From: Aspidapion aeneum
Taxonomy: Eukaryota; Arthropoda; Insecta; Coleoptera; Brentidae
DNA: 64,000 nt
Assembly (NCBI GenBank): GCA_963576565.1
Contig: OY755039.1
Coordinates: forward strand, 128,200,640-128,264,639
Reading direction: 5' to 3'
Shown: one piece after another, positions 15,457-26,512 of the stretch
How the letters are laid out: every line of letters starts with the position of its first letter
How positions within the stretch are numbered: the stretch's first letter is position 1
Position numbers and translations under genes: made by a program
Notes under the pieces: model-generated
What the model saw: the letters and a program-made list of their open reading frames with translations, nothing else
Databases searched by the model: none
What the model was told of the DNA's origin: nothing

Positions 15457-16084
15457 CACAATGGTGAGGTCATATGAGATCATGCGGCCAATATTGCTTC
15501 AAATAAAAATAAAAAAATATATAAAATATTTCATGCCATTATTTTGTAACCATATCCAACATAATAAATATCATATAACTAATACCATTAAAAAAATTAC
15601 TACTGCAAAAAATTCATTTCAACATCAGAAGTTTTTGCAAGGCAAGTAAATATTTTAATAAAATGAAAAAACATCCATGAAGTTGAAGTAATTTTCCACA
15701 ATAACTGTTTTGATATTTATCCCTATAAGTTCTTTTTTTAAAATTATATAATATTCTTTGAATTTAATCGATAATATTTTGTTTTCTAAAATATCTTTCT
15801 TTTAGTTCAATAAAGTAAATTAGCTACTATGATACTATTATTTTTCTAAAAATGAAATGTTTCAGTTTCTGCAAGGAAATAAATAGTTTGCGAAGTTTGC
15901 CGAAGATTAGATTTTGCACTAGAAAGAAACTATAACTCACCGTCTTTCATAATTAGTTAATTGTATTTGCCCATGTTTGCCTATTCAAATGTTATACATT
16001 TTTAAAGTAGGCCGTGCATCTCGATGGTGCGTCAGATTATGTTCACTTGTTTTTTGTATACGTCAACTTATTAGATGCGTTTAA

Positions 16085-16206
16085 AAATAGTTTAGTTGAA
16101 AGTGTCTTTTTGATAGTATTATCGACCTAAAAGTTGATGTTTAAAAATGTTAAGGATTAGTAGAAAGTGTCTTTCTGAGAGTGTTATCGAGTTAAAAGGC
16201 GATGAG
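16085..16206 (+). repeat. Tandem duplication at the start of the Transib gene
   Basis: Two diverged ~60-bp units (about 16085-16141 and 16148-16206) share GAAAGTGTCTTT, GAGTGTTATCGA-like and AAAAG..GATG blocks. The second contains the first recognisable codons of the transposase, so the duplication spans the N-terminus. Confidence 0.6.
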
Positions 16207-16496
16207 AATATATTTTTACGTAATTTGAAGCAACAGTATAAATTATCCGACGAGGACTTTAAAACAATTAAACAAACGATTCAAAGGACATATTTGCCTC
16301 AGTTTAAAAGTAAGTGGAGCCAAGCAAATAGAACCAAAGATCGGTTTTATAGGAAATTTGATACATGGCTAAACGGATTTGTGATATTCAGGAAAATAAA
16401 AGATGTAGTGACTGCGGCAGGTAGACCGTCTAAAAAGATGGAAAAATGTTCAGATAGAAGCAAACGTAGAAAAGTGGCAGACCTAGAAAAAAATTA

Positions 16497-18547
16497 ATAA
16501 ATTAACAATAGCTAAGCTGCAAAGCTTATTGGAAAGAAGAAATAGAAATCTTTATTTGTACGTTGGCCATTTACAAAAACGGATGTACATTGTCAATGTG
16601 CACATACACCTAAAGTGCTGCAGTAGTAATTAATAAAAAATAGTTATTGTAAAAGATACTAAAATACTAAAAATTAATGTCAATACAATACACATTAAAA
16701 AATTAAAAATTGAAATAGGATAAAAGACAAAACAAAACAACACAAATAATTAAAATTTAAAATTTGTAGTTTAAGAATTCCTGAACAGAACAAAAACAGT
16801 TTTTTTAAAAGAAAATTTTTAATCTCTTCTCTCTCCCTTAAATTTACATCTGATAAAGTTTTCATTTGTTCAGGCAAATTATTGTAAAGTTTTTTGCCAA
16901 TATAAGAAGGACAGTTTTCGTATTTGGACAAATTATGTAAATCCAAAACAAAACAATTCGCAGACCTTGTATTGTACGTATGAAAATGAGCATTGGTAGA
17001 ATAAGTGTACGCATTTCTTTTTGTGTGTAATAAAAGTCTATAAATATAAATGCATGGAAAAGATAAAATGCCTTTCGCAATAAGAATCGGCCAGCGAAGT
17101 CTATCTGTGATTTAAATTAAAAATTAATCTTATCACCCTTTTTTGTGAAACAAATACTCGGTGACTTGTGGATGTGTTGCCTCACAGAATAATATTGTAA
17201 GACAGATGGGAGTAAATTAATGCGTAATATATATCCAACAAGGATTTTTGTTCAAACATATGCTTAAGTCTGTATATTGCATAATATCCTGAATTGATTT
17301 TTTTGCAAACGTTATCTACATGTATATCCCATTTAAGGAATTCATCCAGGTAGACACCAAGAAGTTTAGTACTTTCACTGCTTTTAATAGAAGGTAGGTC
17401 AATTTTGGGTTTGCTATTAGAACACCTGAACTGGACACAATCTGTTTTATTTAAGTTCAAAATAAGCTGGTTTTTTGTACACCATGCATCAAATTCTCTT
17501 AATGTTAGGTTTACCAATGCTATTAGTCCATCAGGACTCCGTGCAGCGAGCACTATTGTGGTATCGTCTGCGAATAATATAACATATTTAATCGACAGAT
17601 TATCTAATAATTCATTTACATAAATCAAAAACAACAGCGAGCCCAGCACCGAGCCCTGTGGAACGCCCAAATCAAGACCTTTAAGATCAGAAAACTCACC
17701 ATCTTTCCTCACAATAAATTTTCTATGCTGCAGAAAAGACTTCAAAATTTCCAGAGAGGAACCGTTAAAGCGTATGAGTATGAGTTTCTCAAGTAAAAAC
17801 TCAATATTAAGCGTGTCAAATGCCTTTGAAAGATCGAAGAAGAGCCCGGCAACGTAATAGCCTTGATCTACTTTTTGATAGACCGATTCGACAAAAGACG
17901 CCGCCGCGCTCTCCGTCGACCTTCCTTGGCGAAAACCGTGTTGACAATGGCTTAATATTTTATGTTCATTCAAAAAAGACATTATTTGTTCATAAAGTAA
18001 TCGCTCTAAGATTTTAGACATAACATTTAAAATTGTAACTGGTCTATAGTTATCAACTAGACTAGGATTATCTTTTTTGAAAATAGGTATTACTACCCCA
18101 CATTTTAGTTCACTAGGAAACTTTCCATTTTCGAAACACAAGTTAGCCAAATGACATATAGGAGAAGCCAATGAACTTTTGGTCTTCTTAATTACTTGAA
18201 TTGATATGTTGTCAGTCCCAACACTTTTTTTATTTTTTAGTTTATCTATAACTTTGATAACATCATATTCCGATACTGGTTGGATTTTAAATTCAGTCCC
18301 ACAGGGAGATTCTGTTATTGTACACTGTATAGATCTTTGGTCACCCAACTTTTCGTAAAGCTTTTCTTTTACATTGATCTCATAGAAAGTTGCAAAAGAA
18401 TTTGCAATCTCTGTCGGTTTAATAATCTGAGTTCCGTTTATTTCTATATGAGTCACTTTGTTTTTAGTTTTTCTACAACCTGTTTTCATTAACCAAAGAC
18501 CATATCGATTTTTGTTTGTTATCACTGTTTTTTATAATATTATTATT
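16497..18547 (-). mobile_element. 5'-truncated LINE (CR1/Jockey group) inside Transib
   Basis: LINE on the minus strand splitting the Transib gene after the codons for VADLEKN. The proposed target duplication is AAATTA (16491-16496 and 18548-18553). This is short but consistent, because removing the LINE rejoins Transib sequence on both sides. Its 3' end is at the left, with an AATAAA on the element strand near 16548. It starts on the right within the region between endonuclease and RT, so it is 5'-truncated. Confidence 0.75.
16770..18525 (-). pseudogene. Reverse transcriptase of the LINE in Transib
   Basis: A 447-codon frame (18525 down to 17182) carries classic RT blocks: KNKKSVGTDNIS, VVIPIFKKDNPSLVDNYRPV, HGFRQGRSTE, GLFFDLSKAFDT, GVPQGSVLGSLLFLIYVNEL and LFADDTTIV (catalytic FADD). 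The thumb follows (TKLLGVYLDEFLKWDIHV). A frame break near 17182 ends it; the C-terminal region continues in another frame with HTYNTRSANCF and YIGKKLYNNLPE down to about 16770. The endonuclease is absent. Several short decayed LINE pieces elsewhere in the window carry similar C-terminal HTYNTRS-type motifs. Confidence 0.88.
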
Positions 18548-20197
18548 AAATTACTTTTTTGTGTTTCTCACCAGTTGAAGATTGTGTAAAGAAGGAAAAC
18601 GAGATGAAGCTGCGATGATCCGAGAAGTGCTTTCTTTAGGAGCACAGGACTTTAGACAGCGGCTTCAATGCCAAAATACTGTGACAAAATTTTCGAAAGA
18701 TGAATCTTTAGCTTTGATGACGGATATTAAGTTATCTAGATATCAATATAATTCCTTAAGAGTACAGTTATAACCAAATTTTCCAAGCCAAATCTGAATG
18801 CTATCCTTCTTTAATGGAAATTACAGAGAAAGGTGCTTTCATAAAAATGCAGCAACTTTTGGATCACACTGTACAACGGCTATTTCAGATCAAAGACGTA
18901 AAACAGAAAAGTTTAGAAACTAAACAGAACAAATTTTTGCTGCGTAGTAAGTGGGGTTGCGACGGAGCATCCGGAAATAGCATTTACAAACAAAATTTTC
19001 TAAATTCACAAATAACAGATGAGTCCGTTTTTTCACTGTCTTTGGTACCTATTCAGTTAATTTCTATAGAAAATGAAGTAATTTGAAGAACTCACACCCC
19101 TCGTCTTCTAACTACTGCAGACCCTTGTTTTTTGAATTTTTAAGAGAAACACCGGAAAATGTAACCAAAGTCGTGAAGGATTACGAAGCTCAAATAAAAA
19201 ATTTTACGGAAACTACAGCCTCTATCGCAGACAGTCATGACTTCTCTGTTTCCCATAATTTGTCGCTCACAATGATCGATGGAAAAATATGTCAAATATT
19301 AACAGAAACTTAGTCTGCAGCTTGTTGTCCGATTTGTAAAGCAAAACCTTCAGAAATGAACGATTTGGTCAAAATTAGAAGAAAAGGTCTCAACAGTGAT
19401 GCTCTTAAATATGGACTCTCCAGTCTACATGCCTTAATTCGGTTCATGGAATATATTCTAAATTTAGCTTATCGATAAGATTTTAAAAAATGGTGGGAAG
19501 ATCTATTGAAGAAAAAGAACTTCTTAAAAATAGAAAGAAACATGTGCAAACGGAACTAAAACAAAAGCTGGGAATTATTGTCGATGTACCACGACAAGGC
19601 AGTGGAACGTCAAATGACGGCAATACTGCCAGAACATTCTTTAAAAATCCTCAGATAGTAGCCGAAGCTACAAAAGTCAATGAAATGGTTATTAGATAAT
19701 GTTCTATTTTACTACAAGTTTTAACAAGTGGGCGAGCAATAGATGAAAAGAAGTTTGAAACCTTTGCCATTAGTTTAGCGGAGCTTTTTGTCGAAAAATA
19801 TGGTTGGTACTATATGCCATCGTCCGTGCATAAGGTGTTACTTCACGGCTCAGACATAATAAAATCAGCTGGTCTCCCTATTGGTCAACTAAGTGAAGAG
19901 GCATCTGAGTCTAGAAATAAAGACTTAGAAGATTTCGACATCTATATTCACGAAAATGTTCAAGATCTGCTACTAACGAAGATATTCTCCATTCACTGCT
20001 GATTTCTTCTGATCCTTATTTGACTAGTTTAAGAAAAGAATGGAAGAAAAATGTTAGTCACGAACTGGACGTGGAAGCTATTCAACTGCTAGCTTTATAG
20101 AAATATTACGTCCTTTGATGCAATTTATTCTTTTGTATTTATCTAGTTACTTTATTATTATTAAATTGATTCAAGGAATTATTTTCAGTGAAATATA

Positions 20198-20507
20198 CAG
20201 GGTGACCCACGACGAATCTCGATTTCACAAAAAATGCACAATAGAAAATTTTGAAAACTTGGTATTATATCAATGTCGATAGGCAGGTATAGGCATAAAA
20301 TATGTCCAGAAATCTTAGAATCTAAAAGTTAAATAATATATTGTCTCATTATTGTCCACTTCCGATATAACCGGAAGTTCCACCATCTTGAAAATATTTT
20401 AGGTGAGTTGCCTCCGTAGTCATTGGTATACAGCCAAATTTTCAAAATTTTCCATAGCCCACTTTTTGAAAAATCGATCGCATCGATTTTCGTTGTGGGA
20501 CACCCGG
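20198..20507. mobile_element. 310-bp MITE inside Transib
   Basis: The ends are CAGGGTGACCCACGACGAA and, in reverse complement, CCGGGTGTCCCACAACGAAA. They are flanked by TA on both sides (20196-20197, 20508-20509), and similarity continues inward for roughly 80 bp (AAAATTTTGAAAA...TTGG). A TA duplication and a CAGGGTG-type end suggest a non-autonomous Tc1/mariner relative. It lies between the transposase stop and the right end of Transib. Confidence 0.75.
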
Positions 20508-20894
20508 TATATACAAATATGTTTTTTTCAAATTAGTACAGTTAACCTAAACCAATAAAATTTAATAACATTAATATAATAATAATATTAATTTTTAATG
20601 TTAAAGACACTTTAAACATATCTTCAGTTATAAAGTAGAAAATTAAGTCTTTCGTAGCTTATCTAAAAAGTGCAATCTTTTCTTAGTTTCTGATAAATTA
20701 GCAAATTTTTGCTTGTTGTTTCTTTAAAAGCTCTCTAGCAAACTTATTTTACCAATTTTACATTGGATCTTTGGATTTAAAAACAAAATTGATAGTTTTT
20801 ATATTTTGGCCGCATGATCTCATATGGCCTCACCACTGTGCGCCGTCGTCCTGGTTCCGACTAGAGGCCCTCGATACATTTGACAATTGTTTTA

Positions 20895-22572
20895 TACTCT
20901 TTGCAATAAGGCTAGTCCTTTTGTTTAATCACCCCGTAATTCTGGTAACAAAACGCACGTGTATTCTTAATTCAGTTTTAAACCATAGGTTCCTAAGGTA
21001 ACTGATAATGGACGCTGCAAAACTAATTATCAGTTACCTTAAGGTTAATATAATCGGTCACCACCCTTTATAATAAGGGTGATGGATCGGTGTTTAAACT
21101 GTCAATTGTTTTGAAATTTCTGACTTTGAAACATTATCGCTTATTTTATATTTAAATTCTGATTCTGATTTGGAATAGTTTTTTGAGAAAAGTTTCTGTC
21201 CCAAAATGATTTTATGTAGTGAAAAATTTATGAACAATTGGGGTGCCCTGCCGCCAAAGTTTCTACATTGGAAGATTTTCAGTGTGACTGACCATATAAA
21301 TTAGTGATTATTTAATTTTTTCAAAAATGTTATTTTCTACAATGTATTTTGAGTTGGATTTGAGCTAAGCTTTGCAATTTATTTTGGTAAAAATTATTAT
21401 TTAAAAATAGGATTACGCCCTGTTTATAATATATTTTTTGTAAATTGAAGTTTTAAATTACCTAAGCAAAATGACTTAATAAAAGTTAAATTAATATTAT
21501 TTGTAGTTTCCACAAATGAACTTAAGCTCGACTCATATTAATGTAGTACATACTCATTTCTTTGTTACAATAAGTATATAAGCATTAATATTTTTTGAAA
21601 TTAAAACAGTATTATATTATACTTTTTAATAAAAAAGTTGTTCATATGAAAATCTCACATTTTTTATGGTGGACACATAGATCTTTTAAAAAATATAAAG
21701 TTCCTAACTGATTTAACCGCAGAGGCTTTGGGAATTTCAACAAAAACAGTATTGAGACAGAATCTTTGTGAGTGAATTAAAAAATATATTTTAGACACAA
21801 TATTTAAACTAGAAATAGCTATATTGAGGGTATTACTAATTACCAAGTTTAAAATGTTGCAGAAGAACTGCTCATAGGATTAAGTTCAAATCAAAAGATG
21901 AAAATTATTATACTAAGCTTTATTTGTATGGTTTTGTAAACTTATTTTCTTAAAATAAAATAAAACCAATCGAAAAACTAAAAATCTAACTAAAAAACTA
22001 ACTAGGCAAAAATAATTTATTGTCATCGTCCAAAAAACTCCATCTCGTGAACTGCCATCTTCAGTTATGACGAGAGGAACGACACCAATTTAGCTCATTT
22101 TCTCAGTCTTCTTGTTTTATAAATCTTTTTTAACAGTAGTTTTACAGACTTTTTGAATTAGTTTTTTAAAGGCGTTGTTTTGAAGGGCATCAAAGAGTCT
22201 TCATACTTTTTGTCATTACTGTGTTTCTTGAAATTCTGCTCTATAGTTATCACGGATGGGACTGAAGATCGAAAAAAGCGTGGAATTTTCGAATGAACAG
22301 TTTATCTTTGTCGCCAATTTTCTTGACTATTTTTCTGAGAATATGTGAATACTTCTAAATATCTACTTTACAAAATATTTTGACTACTTGACAAAAATTT
22401 TTTGTTTTGAAAGTTTACTTTCATTGTCAATTTAAGCTTTGATAGACAGACAGGCTTGCAACTGCCAACTGCAATCTGGGGCCAACAATGATTTTCGAAC
22501 CTATTTTCTGTCTTCTTTATAGCAGAAAAATAAAAAAGGATAGCAAAGGGACTTGGGGTATTGCAAGGACTA
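20895..22572. mobile_element. 1.68-kb unclassified DNA element inserted in the P-element left TIR
   Basis: The insertion is defined by comparison with the intact right TIR of the P element. The left TIR reads GTTTTA, then this block, then TACACCAGAGG, whereas the right TIR reads GTTTTACACCAGAGG, so TA was duplicated (20893-20894 and 22573-22574). The ends are TACTCTTTGCAATA and, in reverse complement, TAGTCCTTGCAATA, with similarity over about 27 bp. I recognise no transposase inside. A TA duplication points to Tc1/mariner-type mobilisation, but the superfamily is unproven. Confidence 0.7.
20994..21082. other. Two adjacent perfect hairpins
   Basis: TAAGGTAACTGATAAT (20994-21009) pairs perfectly with 21026-21041, a 16-bp stem with a 16-nt loop. 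Close by, CACCCTT (21062-21068) pairs with AAGGGTG (21075-21081). Both lie near the left end of the 1.68-kb inserted element. Confidence 0.8.
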
Positions 22573-22772
22573 TACACCAGAGGTCGGCAACTCATATTGC
22601 CCTCTCTTTCTTGCAAAATCCAGTTTTACATGTAAAACCGATTTTGTGAAATAGCTAGCTATACCTTTCTTTGTCTGTGTTATTTCCCTGGATTTTTTTC
22701 GACGTTTTTAATATTTTAGGTTAGACGAGACTTCAAATAATAATAACAAAAACAAAACACTCAAAACCCACT

Positions 22773-22850
22773 ATACCGGGGGTAAAGGTGTTCTTGTCTA
22801 AAACAAATACCGGGGGTAAAGGTGTACTTAGAGAAACCAAATACAGGGGA
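22773..22850 (+). repeat. 34-bp tandem repeat, 2.3 copies
   Basis: Units begin at 22773, 22807 and 22841 with ATACCGGGGGTAAAGGTGT or a variant. They lie about 200 bp inside the left P-element TIR once the 1.68-kb insert is discounted, so they could be subterminal transposase-binding repeats. That role is speculation. Confidence 0.75.
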
Positions 22851-23204
22851 CTGTTTTTTTTTTTCAATAAAATAGTGCTAGTTTTTGGGATGTTGCTACG
22901 CATAAAGTATTGAATTTTTTAGCTACTTATACATATACATACCTAACAATTTTAAAACAGGATATCATTTTGGCTCTCTTTTTTTTTTGTATATTTGATT
23001 AAATTAAATGTTGTGAGCCCTGTTTCCACGTTATTTTTGGCTCACACAAAAGTGTGCCACCATAAAGTGACGAATAAATAGAGAAACCTACTATTAAAAA
23101 AAGTCTTACTCCATTGGTTTAAAACGGTGAGGGATTGCCGAGTTAGGTTTAGGTAAATTTAGTTTACGGTTTGGTTTTATTATAATTTTATTATTTTAAC
23201 GAAC

Positions 23205-23328
23205 AGAGCAACGAGCCGAACGGCAAACCAAACGCCAGTTTGGACGGAGTCAATTCCACGAACCGTTCGCCGAATTGTTTGCAAACGCGTTTGTCCCGGC
23301 CAAACTAGTCCGTTCGGCTCGTTGATGT
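23205..23328. other. GC-rich foldback (14-bp perfect stem)
   Basis: AACGAGCCGAACGG (23210-23223) and CCGTTCGGCTCGTT (23310-23323) are perfect reverse complements. The 86-nt interior is GC-richer than the surroundings and contains further self-complementary pieces. It resembles a tiny foldback or MITE; no target duplication was identified. Confidence 0.65.
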
Positions 23329-23801
23329 GTTTGTTTTTTGTCGAAATGTTGAAGTCTGTAGGAAGCTTAACCTCCCCAATCGCTGATCGTTTTAAACAAA
23401 GGGAGGCAGGCTTATGGTATCTAACCTTCGAAACGGACATAAAACAGATGTTTTTACAAAAATGCAGTAAAATAAATAGAAACTATATCACAATATTAGC
23501 GCGGCCACCGGTCATTAAATCATAAGAATTCATAAAAATTTGTCTTTGGGGAAGTAAGTACATATTGTGTAAAAACATATTTTTTTAATTTCCGTTCCGA
23601 AGGTCAGATGTACCATGAGGTAAACATTATATGGTAGTTGTTTAAAGAAAATATTTTAAAAATTTTCGTGTCCAATTGTGTAAAGAAATGTTTGGTTTTA
23701 CTTGTATTTTTGGCTCCGAAAATTTTCTGATTTTTAATTCAGAAGAACAAAAAACTCTTTTATTTATTTTTTATTGAAATACTTTTTAAGCTAAATGTAT
23801 T

Positions 23802-24102
23802 TAAGTAGGAAAGGATCAGGCACACCTTAAATGGGATTTTAAAAAATCCATGAATTTCATGAAATTTTGGTCTGTTATAGTTGTTTCCTAAATACACTGG
23901 CGGGTATGGGCCTCCTAAGTAGTACGAATGAATTGATTTTTTTGTAAAATTTAAACATTAATACCAAAAATTGATAAAAATAATTGAATTCTATCTTTGA
24001 TGGCTATACTTTTGATCACGATATCGAGATCTACAACATACCAAAATCTCAAATTTGTGGATTTTTTAAAATCCCATTTAAGGTGTGCCTGATTTACTTA
24101 CA
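23802..24102. mobile_element. ~300-bp MITE with ~60-bp inverted ends
   Basis: ATCAGGCACACCTTAAATGG and the following bases (about 23802-23870) recur in reverse complement at about 24041-24102, nearly perfectly over 45 bp and more loosely beyond. No coding sequence lies between. It lies within the P element just left of the pogo-like element. Confidence 0.8.
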
Positions 24103-24148
24103 TAAATATAAAAAATCATACCAACAAGGTACCTTCATAATTAAAGTA

Positions 24149-25318
24149 GACTCTCGATTATGCGAGCTAATGTGGGCTATAATATATATAATATATAATC
24201 CGTATTTATCTATTTTGTTTTCTATATACTTATATTAGCCATCCATACCTTAGGTCGATATGGAAGCTATAGGGATTGGGATCGCCACAACAAACTTTTT
24301 CTATCATTCAAAATAGTTCAAAAAAGTCCCATCTACCAAATTTTGGTGTCTGTCCATCTGTCTGGGACACGATAACTCAAAAACCAATAAACCGATTTTA
24401 ACCAAACTTGGTACAAAAATATCTCGTTAACTATGGATAAGGCCATTAAATTCGTGAACCGCAGCACCTAGCAAAACAAGGTTTTCAAAGTATGAGTCGA
24501 TATTTTTGAGATATTAAAAAAATTGATAAAAATTATGAGCCACAGTGGCTAGTGAAACGCGTTTTTTTAGATTTAGAAAGAAAATTGCATTTTTTTATAT
24601 AATAAAGCTTCTCAACCCCCGGAACGACTAGCTATTATTGATGGCTGTGCGTGCTTGCTGGTGCCATTTTTTTAAATACTTTTTAATAATAAATACCAAT
24701 ATTTGATTTATTTTACAAACAAAAAAGAACGTCTAAAAATAATAGTACATTATAAGCCTAGGGACTAAAGTGATACTTTTAATCCCGAGGCGGAAAGTTT
24801 GTAGCCCGACTGAGGCATTTTAGTCACAAGGTTCATATACTATTTTATGGATTTTAGCATAGAAAAAATAAACAAAAAGGGATATAATAAAACGGTATTT
24901 TGAAACACTCCGTACTAATTGCATTCAACGATATTCTATAGATGTAAAATATTATAAAATGTTAACCTACAAAAATTACTTTGTTTTAAATCCCTAGGGA
25001 ATAAATGTAATTGAATTAGCGACTAACAGTGGATTTTTACTTCTTAGGGATTAAAAGTAAGATTTTGCTCCACAGAGATTAAGAGGATCACTTTAATCCC
25101 TAAAACAAGGGACTTAAGTGACCACTTTAGTCCCAAAAGTGTCGAAAATACAAAATTAAATAAGTTCAGTCCGTTTCTGTTGCTTTGGCAATTTTATGAT
25201 TCTCCATAAAATTACCCGAACAATATGGCGTCGCTCGGTTAATATGGTTTCAACCGATGTATTACGCAACTCGGATAATCCAGCGATCGGATTATCGAGT
25301 GTCGGATAATCGAGAGTC
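24149..25318. mobile_element. Pogo/Tigger-like non-autonomous transposon
   Basis: The left end is GACTCTCGATTATGCGA and the right end in reverse complement is GACTCTCGATTATCCGA, with TA on both outer sides (24147-24148 and 25319-25320). CTCGATTATCCGA-type ends are typical of pogo/Tigger elements. No transposase is present. Inside, a diverged HINE-type block (24347-24414) and several inverted copies of an AGGGACTAAAGTGA-like motif (24763-25140) are visible. Confidence 0.75.
24347..24414 (+). repeat. Diverged HINE-type block with short GTCT tract
   Basis: GTGTCTGTCCATCTGTCTGG is followed by GATAACTCAAAAACC, ATAAACCGATTTTAACC and AAACTTGGTAC. This is the same order as beside the giant array at 10889-10960, but with only a handful of GTCT-like units. 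Confidence 0.65.
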
Positions 25319-26399
25319 TAGTACATATGATTTATTTAAATTTATTAAGTTAATTGTTTAAATAAAAGCAGCTTTGGTACATACTGGCATTTTCCTTATA
25401 ACTTATGATACTAAAATTATTATTATAAATGGCGAATATAACAATTATTTAGCTTAGGTAGTTTTCCAGTTAAACATTATTAGATGAAGTAGATATTTCG
25501 TTTTTAATCGGATAACGGTAAGTACTAAAAACTACCTACAATTAATAAAAATAAATTATTAAGTTCTCAAACATTTTTGGAAGCAGGCAACAGAAACATG
25601 TTCCTTTAGTGCAGTGGACACGTAGCTTTGGTTTATAAATGATTCTACAAAAAGGATGCTATGGGGTAAAAATGCATATTCCACTAACATAAACTGCAAA
25701 CTAACCAATTATTTATTTAGGTACTTATCAGATGATATCTTTAAGGAGAGAGAGAATTATTTACATATATAGCGAATTTTGAACTGTCAACAAATAGCCC
25801 CAGTTCAGTTTTAAAAGAATATGAAAGTGCGCTAGTGTAACACTGGGCTTGTCCAGTTGCTCAAAGGAATACAAAATATTGCACTAGTTTTCTCAAAGAA
25901 TACGAAAACTGCACTAGTGGTGCCCCAGTGCTGCCTCCTTTTCCCAAAATAATTTGCTGTTAGAACTTTTTAGTCAATAAGAGATACACTACGACTTAAC
26001 TAGTTACCTAAATTTAACGGTCTACTTTTGGTAGAATCATCGTTATAAAAAATACTTATACTATATATACATACATTAATTTATTGTATTCTTCTTAAGC
26101 TAAATCGTAAACTGCGTCTATAGTCTATGCCTTTCTGGGGGAAAGCTTGTCATAAAATTCTGGAGAATTTTTAAGCAGAGGTCAGTAAAAAATATGCAGG
26201 AGTGGAGACCAAATGTTAAACATAACTTATCTATAACTGTACATTAGTAAAAAAAAACATCAAAACTTTTTTATCTAGATTAGATAAAGAAATACCCCAT
26301 AGCAATTGCAGAGTTACTTGAAGAAAGCTTATTACCTTCAAAATTACTAAACCGATTTTTGTCATACTTTAGGCTTTAATACACACACATACATACACA

Positions 26400-26512
26400 T
26401 ATTTATACGATTCTAGGGTTAAAAACTACATCTTAAAAACAAACACACCCATATATATATATACATAATCATACGATTCTAGGGTTAAAAACTAGATCCT
26501 AAAAACAAAACA
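26400..26512 (+). repeat. Two direct repeats of ~40 bp
   Basis: ATACGATTCTAGGGTTAAAA plus about 20 further bases occurs near 26405 and again near 26471, each after a run of AT/AC dinucleotides. It lies just downstream of the P transposase stop codon (minus strand). Confidence 0.7.

Larger units (their letters stand above)
16147..20100 (+). pseudogene. Transib transposase, multiply broken
   Basis: Relative of the RAG1 recombinase core; it would cut at the CACWRTG ends. Segments in order: an N-terminal region (16147-16496) with KWSQANRTKDRF and AGRPSKKMEKCSDRSKRRK; then, after the LINE, CKEGKRDEAAMIREV (from 18582). Next is SKWGCDGASGNSIYKQNF (about 18946, holding the first catalytic Asp), HPSSSNYCRPLFFEF (about 19090) and MIDGKICQ (about 19273, candidate second Asp). 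Then come CPICKAKPSEMN (19325), GTSNDGNTARTFF (about 19605) and LPIGQLSEEASESRNKD (about 19873, candidate Glu), ending at TAG 20098-20100. At least four frameshifts (near 18577, 18770, 19085, 19480 and 19995) and in-frame stops at 19311 and 19697 make it inactive. Catalytic residues are assigned by resemblance to the family. Confidence 0.92.
15457..20840 (+). mobile_element. Transib DNA transposon (RAG1-related), interrupted
   Basis: The ends are CACAATGGTGAGG (15457) and, in reverse complement, CACAGTGGTGAGG (ending 20840). Together they form terminal inverted repeats of about 37 bp with two or three mismatches. They are flanked by the 5-bp direct repeat CGCCG (15452-15456 and 20841-20845). 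CACWRTG ends and a GC-rich 5-bp duplication are hallmarks of Transib, and the broken transposase inside agrees. Length is 5384 bp, or about 3.0 kb without the 2.05-kb LINE (16497-18547) and 0.31-kb MITE (20198-20507), which is the usual Transib size. Confidence 0.93.

Noticed and set aside
16147..16497. Small host gene of 116 codons
   Set aside because: Its sequence is the N-terminal part of a Transib transposase that continues after the LINE, within Transib ends and TSD.
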